Below, one piece after another: positions 12,369-21,137 of a stretch of 40,802 bases of DNA (the first letter of the stretch is position 1; every line of letters starts with the position of its first letter). Both the position numbers and the translations under genes were made by a program. Below the pieces are notes generated by a model. The model was not told the origin of the DNA. It worked only from the letters and a program-made list of their open reading frames with translations, and made no database searches. Source of the DNA: a virus; IMG/VR virus record IMGVR_UViG_3300044568_001728, positions 1-40,802 of that record, one strand, 5' to 3'.

Positions 12369-12919
12369 CGATGCGTAAAGCGTTTGATGACGCAGATGAC
12401 ATCATTGAGGGTATCAAAGGTCGCCGTCCTACCCAGTCGAAGCCCACCAAAGTGGTGGATGACTTAAATGAAGTGGTAATTATTTCTAAAGGCGAGGCTC
12501 AACAAGCCAAAAGAGCGTCCCGTGCAGCCGACATTGAAGAAGTTCGGGTCAAAAAGGTGCTGGAAAAGGAAGAACGACGCAAGTCAGCCGAACAATTGAA
12601 GATTTTAGGGCAAGATCTGCTCGCTTCAGGGGTCGCTAGTCGGGAAATACTCCCCAAGTTGGCTCAATCCATCATTGTTGACCTCGGTTTACGCCTGGTC
12701 AGCAACGAATGGGAGATTAAGTCTGCCGAAGAAGCTACTAAGGTGGCGAAGATTTGGTATGACATCCTCAGACTAGAGTCAGGCCAAGCAACAACGATCA
12801 ACGAGAACCGTACCGGGAACCCCGAAGATCGTTTGTCGCGTTTAGAAGAGTTAAGATCAGAAGCGAAAGCTCGTGTCGAGGCTGGTTTGCGAGCAATAGG
12901 GGACGGACAAAGCGGATGA
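12365..12919 (+). CDS. probable terminase small subunit
   Basis: 184 residues from the ATG that overlaps the preceding stop (ATGA). A basic, disordered N-terminal third (KGRRPTQSKPTK) leads to a charged helical segment (QQAKRASRAADIEEVRVKKVLEKEE) and a helical domain (LGQDLLASGVASREILPKLAQ; EEATKVAKIWYDILRLESGQ), ending in another charged helix. It directly overlaps the large terminase gene. Size, helical make-up and position fit a small terminase, which binds the packaging site and recruits the large subunit; no specific motif proves it. Confidence 0.55.
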   Translation: MTMRKAFDDADDIIEGIKGRRPTQSKPTKVVDDLNEVVIISKGEAQQAKRASRAADIEEVRVKKVLEKEERRKSAEQLKILGQDLLASGVASREILPKLAQSIIVDLGLRLVSNEWEIKSAEEATKVAKIWYDILRLESGQATTINENRTGNPEDRLSRLEELRSEAKARVEAGLRAIGDGQSG

Positions 12920-14487
12920 ACTTCTTGTCCGACGACGAATTCGGTCAACTCACAGGTGCAGAACAAGACGAATACCTTCGACTGCTTGAAATAGACCTAC
13001 AAGCATGGAAACTGACAGGCAACAAACGCCAGGAGAAAGCACACGCCCTCGTCAAGAAAGTTGACTGGTTGCTCTACGGTGGTGCAGCTGGTGGTGGCAA
13101 ATCCGAACTGCTCGCCTACCACGCCCACGAACTATCAGAGAAATATCCCGGTCACCGCACACTCCTAGTGCGAACCGCACTCCCCGAACTACGACGATCA
13201 CTCATCATCCGATCCCAAGTCCGATATGCCCAACTAAACGTGGATGCAGCCCTACGATCCATTGACAACGTTAAAGCCTGGTGGTACGGCAACGGATCAG
13301 TTATCGAATACGGATTCTGCGCCCGCGACGAAGATGTTGGTCAATATATGTCTGCCGAGTACGACTTCATCGGTTTCGACGAAGCAACCCAGTTCACCCC
13401 CTACCAAATGCTTATGATGTCGGGCCGACTCCGAACCAGCCGAAAAATGACTGCGCTAGGCGTAAGAACCCACGTTATGTTCGCAACCAACCCTGGCGAC
13501 CGTGGGCATACATTCCTATACAAAATGCTGGTACAACCCACCCAACACGGCAAATACGCTGTTGTCTACGATGTGCGCGACGGATTTGAGAATCCCGAAG
13601 TAGTACGCCGAGTCGAACTTCCCGACGACCCAGCAGAGATAGACAAACTAGAAATACCCCACGACCCCACCGACCACCTCATCGTCGCGTTCGTACCGTC
13701 AACTGTGGACGACAACCCCCACATTGACCCCACATACCGCAAGCACCTATCCATGCTCCCCGAAACAGAACGCAAACAAAAACTGTTAGGCGACTGGGAT
13801 ACCTTCACCGGGCAATACTTCTCCGAATTCAACAGAGAAACCCACGTCATACCACCATTTGAAATCCCAGCAGAATGGCCCCGCTACCGAGGAATCGACT
13901 TCGGAACAGCAAACCCCTACTGCTGTCTATGGGGAGCCTGGGATCCAGCCGACGGAACCTGCTACGTCTACCGAGAGGCATACCAAAAAAACCTCACCGC
14001 AGCACAACAAGCCATGCAAATCAAAGAAATGTCCAAAACCACCGACGGCAAAAACGAACGCATCACCGCCACCGTCATCGACCCATCCACCTACAGCAAC
14101 GTCCAAGGCTTAGGACAAACCGTCGCAGGTGTATACAACTCATTAGGAGTCTCCACCAGCCGAGCCAAAAACGCCCGTATCTCAGGATGGCAAAACGTCC
14201 ACCGCTACCTGCAACCAGGCGTTATCAACGATGAGCCAAAATTAAAAATTTTCTCTACTTGCGAGCATCTGCTCCGCACCCTGCCCGCGATGCGCCACGA
14301 CAAAACCAAAGTTGAAGACGTAGACACCGACGACGAAGACCATGCAGTAGACGCACTCCGATATCTGCTAGCCTGCCGTCCGTACAATGAAATCACCCGC
14401 AAACATAAACACGCCACATATGATGCAGAGGGTAGAGTACAAAGGTTCATGGAGAAGTTGGACAAAACAAAAAAGCGGAGATGGTAA
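12916..14487 (+). CDS. terL: terminase large subunit
   Basis: 523 residues. ATPase domain: Walker A GGAAGGGKS (55-63), Walker B FIGFDEATQ (about 151-159), then a coupling-type FATNPGD motif. Nuclease domain: GIDFGTANP (about 325-333), ATVIDPSTY (about 385) and DEDHAVDALRY (near 476), giving the acidic triad of the RNase H-like fold. It pumps DNA into the procapsid with ATP and cuts the concatemer. The start overlaps the upstream stop (ATGA). Confidence 0.95.
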   Translation: MNFLSDDEFGQLTGAEQDEYLRLLEIDLQAWKLTGNKRQEKAHALVKKVDWLLYGGAAGGGKSELLAYHAHELSEKYPGHRTLLVRTALPELRRSLIIRSQVRYAQLNVDAALRSIDNVKAWWYGNGSVIEYGFCARDEDVGQYMSAEYDFIGFDEATQFTPYQMLMMSGRLRTSRKMTALGVRTHVMFATNPGDRGHTFLYKMLVQPTQHGKYAVVYDVRDGFENPEVVRRVELPDDPAEIDKLEIPHDPTDHLIVAFVPSTVDDNPHIDPTYRKHLSMLPETERKQKLLGDWDTFTGQYFSEFNRETHVIPPFEIPAEWPRYRGIDFGTANPYCCLWGAWDPADGTCYVYREAYQKNLTAAQQAMQIKEMSKTTDGKNERITATVIDPSTYSNVQGLGQTVAGVYNSLGVSTSRAKNARISGWQNVHRYLQPGVINDEPKLKIFSTCEHLLRTLPAMRHDKTKVEDVDTDDEDHAVDALRYLLACRPYNEITRKHKHATYDAEGRVQRFMEKLDKTKKRRW

Positions 14488-14981
14488 TGAGAATCGTTGA
14501 CAACTACAATTATTTGCCTGGTTGCTGTTGGATATGTCGAGGGGTCGCAAAACCCATCATTGACATGGAACTAGACCTAGATGGTCATAACAGTCCCGAT
14601 GACGTAAACCCGTCAGCCAACACCCGTCTCTACATCTGTGCCGACTGTGCGCTAGAACTAGCTCGCATGGTTGCACCAGCCCGCGCCGTAGAAATGCGTC
14701 GCTTCGGAGAATTTGCAGCAATGGAACGAGTCGCCAAAGAAATGGGTGACCGAGCCGAAATAGCAGAAGAACGCCTTGCCTTGATCGCAGGAGCAATTGT
14801 GGGTGTAGACTCGCAACCTGTAGAGCAGGCAGGCCCTACAAGTCAACTCGACGAGGATGACCCGCAGTCAGGCTCCGCACGGCCCGAAGTTGGATCACCC
14901 CTTTCCAGCAGACGCGGTCGTCCTCGTCGGGAAGACACCCCCAAACCCGAAATTAATACTGATTTCGTTGGTGACCTGTGA
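14487..14981 (+). CDS. hypothetical protein with N-terminal zinc finger
   Basis: 164 residues from the ATG that overlaps the terminase stop; it has a GGAG site seven bases upstream, while an ATG two codons earlier lies too close to that site. The N-terminus has CCWICRG and, about 30 residues later, CADCALE, a CxxC pair set with an acidic loop between. A long helix follows (VEMRRFGEFAAMERVAKEM...), then a disordered Ser/Glu/Arg tail. No family was recognised. It is placed between terminase and portal. Confidence 0.65.
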   Translation: MRIVDNYNYLPGCCWICRGVAKPIIDMELDLDGHNSPDDVNPSANTRLYICADCALELARMVAPARAVEMRRFGEFAAMERVAKEMGDRAEIAEERLALIAGAIVGVDSQPVEQAGPTSQLDEDDPQSGSARPEVGSPLSSRRGRPRREDTPKPEINTDFVGDL

Positions 14982-15187
14982 TTATCGCAGCCCTCAGCCT
15001 GGTCGCACTATCGGGCATAGTGGTCATCTTGTTACGCGAGAACCGTAGATTGACTAATCTATTGTTGGCAAAGAATCCTTCAGCTGTCATCGCAGCCGAA
15101 AAACATTCCAAGCCAGTCAAGAAAGAACAAGTCGATCCCCGGTCACGCACAGCGTGGCAATCACCAACTGAAGGCGTAGGGCCATGA
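14978..15187 (+). CDS. small membrane-anchored protein
   Basis: 69 residues, GTG start overlapping the upstream stop (GTGA). The N-terminus is one membrane helix (IIAALSLVALSGIVVILLR), followed by a short coiled stretch and a basic tail. Its stop overlaps the portal start. Role unknown; a TM protein within a head-gene cluster is unusual and could be a holin-like or superinfection-exclusion protein. Confidence 0.6.
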   Translation: MIIAALSLVALSGIVVILLRENRRLTNLLLAKNPSAVIAAEKHSKPVKKEQVDPRSRTAWQSPTEGVGP

Positions 15188-17130
15188 AACCTTGGGAACC
15201 ACCCAAACCAACAGATGTCATTGACCTATGGAACAAGGCTGACCGTTATCTGTTAAAAGAACGACGCGACTACTGGATGAACGCATCCTACAACAGCGGT
15301 CAACAATGGATTTGGTGGGATCAGACCCGCAACATCGTCCAAGAACTGGACTATGCGAACGACAACGAACGGTACACGCGTATCACCGTTGACAAGTTTG
15401 GGCCTCGCACAACAAACCTTCTATCCCGCATGAGCCGATCCCCACTCGTATGGGAAATTGAGCCATCAGGAACAGACGACGCGTCAGCTCGTCGCCAACG
15501 TCTACAAGAACAACTTCTCCTATCGGAAGCCACAGAACAAGACTGGGCTGAAATCCGTGAAGAACACCTTCTCCAAGTTCTCTATGGTGGATCGGCAGCT
15601 ATTTCTGTCGAATGGGATCCCCAACTAGGCAAGATCGTCGCCACCGACCCCGTGACCGCCATCCCGATCCCCGCTGGTGGTGTTCGCCTCACACCTCTCG
15701 GTATCAGCGAATTCTGTCTAGAACCAGGTTCACCGTCTGTTGATGACGCTCGCTACTGGATTAAATGTGTCGCTCTACCCCCTGAGCAGGTTAAAGAACG
15801 CTACAACCTTGATTGGGAACCAGTACCTGACGCTGAAGCATCATTGTCTTCACGCCACCGCACATTGCTGTCACGTCGACCACAAGGTCAACCACCTCAA
15901 CTCACCCTTGTTTACTGCTACTACGAACGCCCAACATCCCGCACCCCTGGTTGCGTCGTCCACGTCGTAAACAACAAGCAGGTATACGCCTACGGCAACG
16001 GTCAAGGCTGGCCATTCCCGTTCCCGCGCCTCAACATCGCTATCGGTATCCAGCGCAAAATCCCTCGTACATGGGTCGGGAACACACTTCTCACCCCGGC
16101 ACGAGACATCCAGTACGCCTACAACCGTGCGCGCTCAACCATCCTTGAACATATGCGTAAAGCAGCGAACGCTCGACTGATGGTTCCCGCAGGATCAATT
16201 GAAGACTCCGATACCATTACGACCGACCCAGCCGATGTACTTGAGTACAACGCTGAACTGGGCGAACCGCATTGGCAGTCAGCACCCGAAGTCCCCCGCT
16301 GGATCAGTAACGAAGCAGCGCAACTAGAAGCAGAGATGGACGACATCTTCTCCACCCACGCTGTTTCTCGTGGTCAAGCCCCTGGTGACCGCAACTCAGG
16401 ACTCGCCCTATCGGTATTGGCTGAGAAGGACGACACCCCGTTAGCACCGATGGCACGAAACCAGTCTGCTGTTTGGGCGCGTATCGGTCAAATGACGTTG
16501 CAGTTGTACCGTGCCTACGCCCAGCAATCAGGCATGGTGCGATCACAAACGATCACCACCCAGCAAGGATCGACCGTTCAGTTTGAATGGACAGCCGACG
16601 ACATTGACGAAACCCCACAAGTCAAAGTCCCGCTAGACGCGACCGCACCACGATCCAAGATCGCAACACAGTCAGTCATCACATCGCTGGCACAAACCTT
16701 CCCGGCAGCATTCCAAAACATTGACGGCATGAGCTTGTCACGACTGCTTGACCTGCCCGACCCCAAAGGTTTTATGGCATCAGCGGATCCCGACATTGCG
16801 AAAGCCGAATGGGAAAACGGTCTACTCATGCAGGCAACCCCTGTTATGCCAGCCGATTTTGACGACCATGCCAAACACATCGCCCAACACAACCGTGAGC
16901 GCAAATCCCCTGCATACGAGCTTGCAACACCTGATGTTCGACAAGCAATTGACGTTCACGTTCAAGCGCACCAAAAGCTGGCCGCTGACGAAGCAGCCGC
17001 ACAACTCGCAGCACAGCAACAGATGCCGGGATCAGAAATGCTCCCGCAAGCCAATGAAGCACCTGGCTCATTGGTTCCACAAATACAAACAGGACAGCCA
17101 GGACAACCACAGGAGATGCCACCACAATGA
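15184..17130 (+). CDS. portal protein
   Basis: 648 residues. Follows the terminase and overlaps genes on both sides with ATGA. The N-terminal part has the WNKADRYLLKERRDYWMNASYN and GQQWIWWDQ pattern of portal clips; mid-protein motifs include LLQVLYGGSAAISVEWDP, then PARDIQYAYNRARSTILEHM, matching the long stem helices of podovirus portals. The C-terminus is Gln/Pro-rich and may extend as a barrel tail. It forms the dodecameric ring for DNA entry and exit. The family is inferred from these patterns and synteny. Confidence 0.85.
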   Translation: MKPWEPPKPTDVIDLWNKADRYLLKERRDYWMNASYNSGQQWIWWDQTRNIVQELDYANDNERYTRITVDKFGPRTTNLLSRMSRSPLVWEIEPSGTDDASARRQRLQEQLLLSEATEQDWAEIREEHLLQVLYGGSAAISVEWDPQLGKIVATDPVTAIPIPAGGVRLTPLGISEFCLEPGSPSVDDARYWIKCVALPPEQVKERYNLDWEPVPDAEASLSSRHRTLLSRRPQGQPPQLTLVYCYYERPTSRTPGCVVHVVNNKQVYAYGNGQGWPFPFPRLNIAIGIQRKIPRTWVGNTLLTPARDIQYAYNRARSTILEHMRKAANARLMVPAGSIEDSDTITTDPADVLEYNAELGEPHWQSAPEVPRWISNEAAQLEAEMDDIFSTHAVSRGQAPGDRNSGLALSVLAEKDDTPLAPMARNQSAVWARIGQMTLQLYRAYAQQSGMVRSQTITTQQGSTVQFEWTADDIDETPQVKVPLDATAPRSKIATQSVITSLAQTFPAAFQNIDGMSLSRLLDLPDPKGFMASADPDIAKAEWENGLLMQATPVMPADFDDHAKHIAQHNRERKSPAYELATPDVRQAIDVHVQAHQKLAADEAAAQLAAQQQMPGSEMLPQANEAPGSLVPQIQTGQPGQPQEMPPQ

Positions 17131-17855
17131 CCGACTTTAACCCCGAAGGTGTAGTGGATTCTGCACCAGTAGAAGGTTCAGAAGCCAGTTCCACCGATGT
17201 CAATTGGGAAGACAAATACCGATCAGAAGTAGCCGACCGTGTCAAAGAACGCGAACGCTACAAGCCGATTGCACAAACATTCGCCAAGATGCATCCCGAC
17301 GATGCCCGTGCCGTACAAGAGTTTGCTAACGCTTTCGCATCAGGAGACACCGACACCGCTGTCCGATGGATGGTTGACAACGCCCGAACCCTCGCCGGGG
17401 AACGCTTTGACACTTTCATCAGCCCTCAAGCACAAGCCGCCATTGGTCAGCAAGCAATTCAAGACGGCCAATCCGCAGGTCTGACCCCCGATCAGGTTGA
17501 ACAGCTCGTCGAACAACGGATGAACCAGTTCGCCCAACAGCAGGTACAAACACAGTACGAACGACAAATTGAGGAGACGCTCGCACAACATGGACTTCAA
17601 CCCGATACGCCGTTGGCGACAGCAGCAATCGTCGCAGCATCCCGCCGACCCGACCTTGATCTTTCCTTGGCAATACGCGAAATGGAAGATCAAGTTCTCG
17701 CTCAGGCCACGCAGATCGCAGCGAAGCGTTCAGAGGCAGGTAGCCAAATGGGGACACCCATCGTCAATGGGCAAGCCTCAACCAACCTCGCAGGACAAAA
17801 CATGAGTCCTCGTGACCGGGCTATGGCACGACTGCAACAGCACGGTCTTAGCTAG
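17127..17855 (+). CDS. scaffolding protein
   Basis: 242 residues lying between portal and capsid. It is acidic and almost entirely helical, Gln- and Ala-rich (EQLVEQRMNQFAQQQVQTQY), and ends in a basic tail (SPRDRAMARLQQHG), the layout of scaffolding proteins whose C-terminal basic helix binds the coat. It would guide procapsid assembly and then leave. Identification rests on position and composition. Confidence 0.7.
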   Translation: MTDFNPEGVVDSAPVEGSEASSTDVNWEDKYRSEVADRVKERERYKPIAQTFAKMHPDDARAVQEFANAFASGDTDTAVRWMVDNARTLAGERFDTFISPQAQAAIGQQAIQDGQSAGLTPDQVEQLVEQRMNQFAQQQVQTQYERQIEETLAQHGLQPDTPLATAAIVAASRRPDLDLSLAIREMEDQVLAQATQIAAKRSEAGSQMGTPIVNGQASTNLAGQNMSPRDRAMARLQQHGLS

Positions 17856-17859
17856 CCAT

Positions 17860-17888
17860 TTGACAAACGGTAGTTGTAGTGGTGTAGC
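17860..17888 (+). promoter_or_regulatory. possible capsid promoter
   Basis: A perfect TTGACA (17860-17865), 17 bases, then TGTAGC (17883-17888), a weak -10 with three matches. It lies in the 171-base gap before the major capsid gene, where an extra promoter would make sense. A second TTGACA at 17974 with N17 leads only to ATTCAC. Confidence 0.35.
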
Positions 17889-17896
17889 ATTTCGTC

Positions 17897-17916
17897 TGTA
17901 CCTCGGATGAGGCACA
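17897..17916 (+). other. hairpin in the capsid leader
   Basis: TGTACCTC-ggat-GAGGCACA forms an eight-position stem with one A-C mismatch, downstream of the possible promoter at 17860 and about 110 bases before the capsid ATG. There is no T run, so it is not a terminator; it may stabilise the capsid transcript. Confidence 0.4.
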
Positions 17917-18026
17917 CCACATACAACCACATAACATCGGAAGATGCAAGGCAACGCTGGATGGCGTGAACCATTGACAAGGTTGTGAACCCCCACATTC
18001 ACCCGCCCTCTTAAAGGAACCCCATC

Positions 18027-19295
18027 ATGCCCGCAACACTCTCAACAGTCGATGCCATTCTCAAGGACGACTACAAGGAATATCTTGACAACCTCAACAA
18101 TGCGAACTTCATTCTTTCGCAAGTTGAAACCCGCAAAGACACCGTCCAGGGTCGTATTGCCCGCCACGCCGTCCACCTCGGACGCTCAAGTGGTGTAGGC
18201 GCACGAGCCGAAGGTGGCACTCTGCCAACCGCAGGAAACCAGGCTTTCGCAACAGTCCCGGTTCCCGTACGTTACGTTTACGGACGCATCCAGCTTTCAG
18301 GCCCAACCATCAAGCAGGCTGTCACCGACCGTGGTGCTTTCATTGATGCTTTGGATGCTGAAATGGAAGGCATCAAGAACGACGCAATGAAGGATGTCAA
18401 CCGTCAGTTGTGGGGAACGTCAAACGGCGTTATTGCACAATGTGGTACGACCACTTCAGCAACGACCGTTGTTCTCGCCTCAACCACAGGCTCGACCGCA
18501 CTCCGTCAGTTGTTCTTCGACGGTGGCATGGTTGTTGACATCGGAACCGTCGCATCCCCGACGACCGTTGCATCAGCTCGTACCATCACCTCGGTCGACG
18601 AAACCAACAAGACCATCGCCATCTCAGGTGCAGCAGTCACGACCACCTCGTCACACTTCGTTTTCCGTAGTGGTGCAGGTGGAGCGTCTAGCAACACAGG
18701 TCAGCCTGGCGACGGACAGGTCGAATTGACTGGTCTTCAGACCATCGTTGACGACACCGCAGTCCTTCACACAATCAACCCTTCGTCACAGCCGAAGTGG
18801 AAGTCCTATGTGAACAGCAACTCGGGAACCAACCGTTCCATCACCGAAACCCTCATTACTGGCTCCATCATGAAGACCCTCACCAACTCAGGTAAGAAGC
18901 CTTCGTTGTTGGTTTCGGCTGAAGGTGTCAACTTGGCAATCAGCAACTTGTTGCTCTCATTGAAGCGCAACATGGAGCAGACTCAGCTCAAGGGTGGCTA
19001 CGCAGGTATCCAGTTCTACAGCCCGTCTGTCAGCGGTAAGGGTGACGAGTCACCGACTGCCTTGTACGCAGACTTCGATTGCCCGAACAACCGCCTGTAC
19101 GGCATCAACCCCGACGTGTTGGTTTACCACCAGGTTGGCGACGGATTCCAGTTCATGGATCTTGACGGTGCAGTTATGAACCGTAAGCCCGACGTGGATG
19201 CCTACGAAGCAACCTTGTACGCCTACGGCGAACTTGCTTGCAAGCAGCGCAACGCCCACTTCGTCATCAAGGACATCACCGAGGTGAGTATCTGA
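18027..19295 (+). CDS. major capsid protein, HK97-like fold
   Basis: 422 residues after a strong site (AAAGGAACCCC). It has a helical N-terminus, a Gly-rich turn region (GRSSGVGARAEGGTLPTAG), then VRYVYGRIQLSGPTIKQA and a spine-helix-like EMEGIKNDAMKDVNRQLWG, as in HK97-type coat proteins of actinophages. A Thr/Ser-rich insertion (residues about 140-235) probably forms an added surface domain. The C-terminal P/A-domain strands end KQRNAHFVIKDITEV. It makes the icosahedral shell. Confidence 0.85.
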   Translation: MPATLSTVDAILKDDYKEYLDNLNNANFILSQVETRKDTVQGRIARHAVHLGRSSGVGARAEGGTLPTAGNQAFATVPVPVRYVYGRIQLSGPTIKQAVTDRGAFIDALDAEMEGIKNDAMKDVNRQLWGTSNGVIAQCGTTTSATTVVLASTTGSTALRQLFFDGGMVVDIGTVASPTTVASARTITSVDETNKTIAISGAAVTTTSSHFVFRSGAGGASSNTGQPGDGQVELTGLQTIVDDTAVLHTINPSSQPKWKSYVNSNSGTNRSITETLITGSIMKTLTNSGKKPSLLVSAEGVNLAISNLLLSLKRNMEQTQLKGGYAGIQFYSPSVSGKGDESPTALYADFDCPNNRLYGINPDVLVYHQVGDGFQFMDLDGAVMNRKPDVDAYEATLYAYGELACKQRNAHFVIKDITEVSI

Positions 19296-19615
19296 TGGCA
19301 GCTTCAGTCAGTATCACAACTGGCCCTGAAGTTCCGGGAAGCCGCAAGGAAGTCGTTGGTGTTATCACTTTCGACAGCTCGTATCCGACAGGTGGCGAGG
19401 CTGTCACTTTGGCGCAGTTGGGTCTTTCACGACTTGACTACCTCATCGTGACCGCTGTCAACGGAAACATCCCTGCGTGGGACGGATCAACCTCGTCGCC
19501 TAAGATCAAGTTGTTTTGGGTGGACACCACCACAGACGGCGCACCGATGGCTGAAGTTGTAAGTACGACAGACGTTTCTGCAACGACTGCTCGTTTCTTG
19601 GCAATCGGCGCATAA
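19295..19615 (+). CDS. small structural protein, possible decoration protein
   Basis: 106 residues from the ATG that overlaps the capsid stop. A start 57 bases upstream would lie inside the capsid gene and is rejected. Beta-rich (SVSITTGPEVPGSRKEVVGV; LDYLIVTAVNG; IKLFWVDTTTDG). Small beta proteins in this position often cement or decorate the capsid; that role is inferred. A strong terminator follows 24 bases after the stop. Confidence 0.6.
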   Translation: MAASVSITTGPEVPGSRKEVVGVITFDSSYPTGGEAVTLAQLGLSRLDYLIVTAVNGNIPAWDGSTSSPKIKLFWVDTTTDGAPMAEVVSTTDVSATTARFLAIGA

Positions 19616-19639
19616 ACCAAATCCCCCAACAAACGAACG

Positions 19640-19671
19640 AGCCAGCCACTTTCGACGGTGGCTGGCTTTTT
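19640..19671 (+). terminator. strong rho-independent terminator after the capsid genes
   Basis: Perfect ten-pair stem AGCCAGCCAC / GTGGCTGGCT with an eight-base loop (TTTCGACG), running straight into TTTTT. It ends the head-gene transcript just after the capsid and decoration genes, helping to set a high capsid-to-tail ratio. Confidence 0.9.
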
Positions 19672-19675
19672 CGTC

Positions 19676-19681
19676 TATAAT
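19676..19681 (+). promoter_or_regulatory. TATAAT -10 box after terminator
   Basis: A perfect TATAAT lies 27 bases before the next ATG, directly downstream of the terminator, where a restart promoter is needed. The only -35-like sequence is TTCGAC (19651-19656) with a long 19-base spacer inside the terminator loop, so the box pair is not strong. Confidence 0.45.
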
Positions 19682-19707
19682 TTCAGCATCACCACGAAAG
19701 GTTCATC

Positions 19708-20007
19708 ATGGCTACCTACTCAGCTTCTTCCGCCAAAACCATCACACTTGTTGCCAACACAGTAGACACAATCACTTTGACCGGGACTGGCAACAATTTG
19801 CACGTTTGGCAAACATCGACCACGCCTATCTATTTCACAACTGCTCAACCAGGTCAGACCCCGGCAACACCGACAGTTGCAGGTGACAACACCATCGGCA
19901 TTTTTAACAACAACAACTCAACCGATTTCCCCTGGTCGGGCAACGGCATCGTTATCAAAGTTATTTCCGCTGGTACAGGTACAGTCAACTTCGCCTTACA
20001 TGGTTGA
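19708..20007 (+). CDS. small beta-rich structural protein
   Basis: 99 residues, ribosome site GAAAGG. Thr/Asn-rich, all beta (ASSAKTITLVANTVDTITLTG; VWQTSTTPIYFTT; GNGIVIKVISAGTGTVNFAL). It looks like a virion surface protein such as a second decoration or a head fibre. No specific family recognised. Confidence 0.6.
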   Translation: MATYSASSAKTITLVANTVDTITLTGTGNNLHVWQTSTTPIYFTTAQPGQTPATPTVAGDNTIGIFNNNNSTDFPWSGNGIVIKVISAGTGTVNFALHG

Positions 20008-20014
20008 TTATTTG

Positions 20015-20020
20015 TATATA
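20015..20020 (+). promoter_or_regulatory. TATATA -10 box, possible leaderless start
   Basis: TATATA ends eight bases before the ATG at 20029, which lacks any ribosome site. That spacing would place the transcript start at or next to the ATG, as in leaderless genes common in actinobacteria. No clear -35 was seen. Confidence 0.3.
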
Positions 20021-20028
20021 GTGTTCCC

Positions 20029-20484
20029 ATGATTCGCGCAGCAAACCTCATGGGAGAAGTAGAAGGCGGTAGCCAAATGGCTGAAGTCGCCTTTGACGTA
20101 TATGACATTGCGACCCGCATCCAAAAAGGTGACGAGTCGGGCTGGCGAGGTGATCCCAGCGCATCACTCATGTTCAACCCGATCATCGGTCGATTTGAAG
20201 TGTGGATGGTTGATGCCACCGGGACACCGTATGTCGCCTGCTCACACCACCGAGCTGACCACACCTTGATCGTCAAGTTGATTGAGGGTGACTGGCAAAA
20301 AGGTAAAGCACTCCACGAAGACCTGCTCAAAAAGAACAAAGCGATCCTTGCTGCTCACGAAACAGAAGAGAAGGAAAAGCGACTAGAATTAGCAGACAAG
20401 TTGCATTGGGCATTGATTAAGGATGTCGGCCACTTGGGTGGATCCAATAAACGCAGTATTAGCATGAACGGGAAAGGCAAGTAA
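20029..20484 (+). CDS. hypothetical virion-region protein
   Basis: 151 residues. The start is uncertain: ATG 20029 would be leaderless, while ATG 20077 (MAEVAFDVYD) has an AGAAGGCGG stretch upstream. The first half is beta-rich (MFNPIIGRFEVWMVDATGTPYVA), the second a charged helix (KGKALHEDLLKKNKAILAAHETEEKEK). No family was recognised. It is followed closely by a connector-type gene. Confidence 0.6.
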   Translation: MIRAANLMGEVEGGSQMAEVAFDVYDIATRIQKGDESGWRGDPSASLMFNPIIGRFEVWMVDATGTPYVACSHHRADHTLIVKLIEGDWQKGKALHEDLLKKNKAILAAHETEEKEKRLELADKLHWALIKDVGHLGGSNKRSISMNGKGK

Positions 20485-20486
20485 AT

Positions 20487-21134
20487 ATGAACTTGGCTGA
20501 CCTTCGTAACGCTGTCAAAGATCGACTGGCGATCCGTTCTGATGGTTCGGGCAACAGCCTTGACGGACTTATCACTAATGCCTATGTGAATACTTCCATT
20601 GATGACGCGCTTAATCGTGTCAGTATGGAGCGCGACTGGTGGTGGCTTGCCACGACCGCTTCACTATCGTTTGATACGACCGACGGTGACGCAGCACTAC
20701 CATCCGATTTCATGCGCGCCAACAAATTGGTTATTAACGGCAACCCGGTCGAACCGCTACCGCTAGACACATTCCTAGACCCCAACGCCGATATGAACGC
20801 TTACGGCTGGCTGGTTTACGGCAACGCTGTCAAGATCACGCCAATCCCAACCACGACAACCACCGGGACGTTGTATTACTTCCGTAGCGAACCAGCCCTT
20901 TCGACACAAGCATCTCCCGATACCAAGTCACCGTTGATGCCCGTCGTCTACCACAAGTGCATTGTCGCCTATGCCAGCCACCTTTGTTCGGCCCGTCGCC
21001 AAGACGAGCAACGAGCAGCGTTATATCTCCAAGAATATGGCAATTTCTTGAAGTCAATGAACGACGACAACCGCGCAACGATTCAGCGTCGTATCAAGTT
21101 CTCACGGGCGATGTCAGACGCAGCCTGGAGTTAA
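20487..21134 (+). CDS. head-tail connector (adaptor) protein
   Basis: 215 residues. Pattern: NLADLRNAVKDRLAIRS, VNTSIDDALNRVSMERDWWW, TDGDAALPSDFMRANKLV, ending with a helical QEYGNFLKSMNDDNRA. A helical N-terminus plus the 'W....F.T..G...LP.DF....L' element resembles the gp4/gp6-type adaptors that bind below the portal of short-tailed phages. Position between head genes and the tail protein supports this. Confidence 0.65.
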   Translation: MNLADLRNAVKDRLAIRSDGSGNSLDGLITNAYVNTSIDDALNRVSMERDWWWLATTASLSFDTTDGDAALPSDFMRANKLVINGNPVEPLPLDTFLDPNADMNAYGWLVYGNAVKITPIPTTTTTGTLYYFRSEPALSTQASPDTKSPLMPVVYHKCIVAYASHLCSARRQDEQRAALYLQEYGNFLKSMNDDNRATIQRRIKFSRAMSDAAWS

Positions 21135-21137
21135 GGC

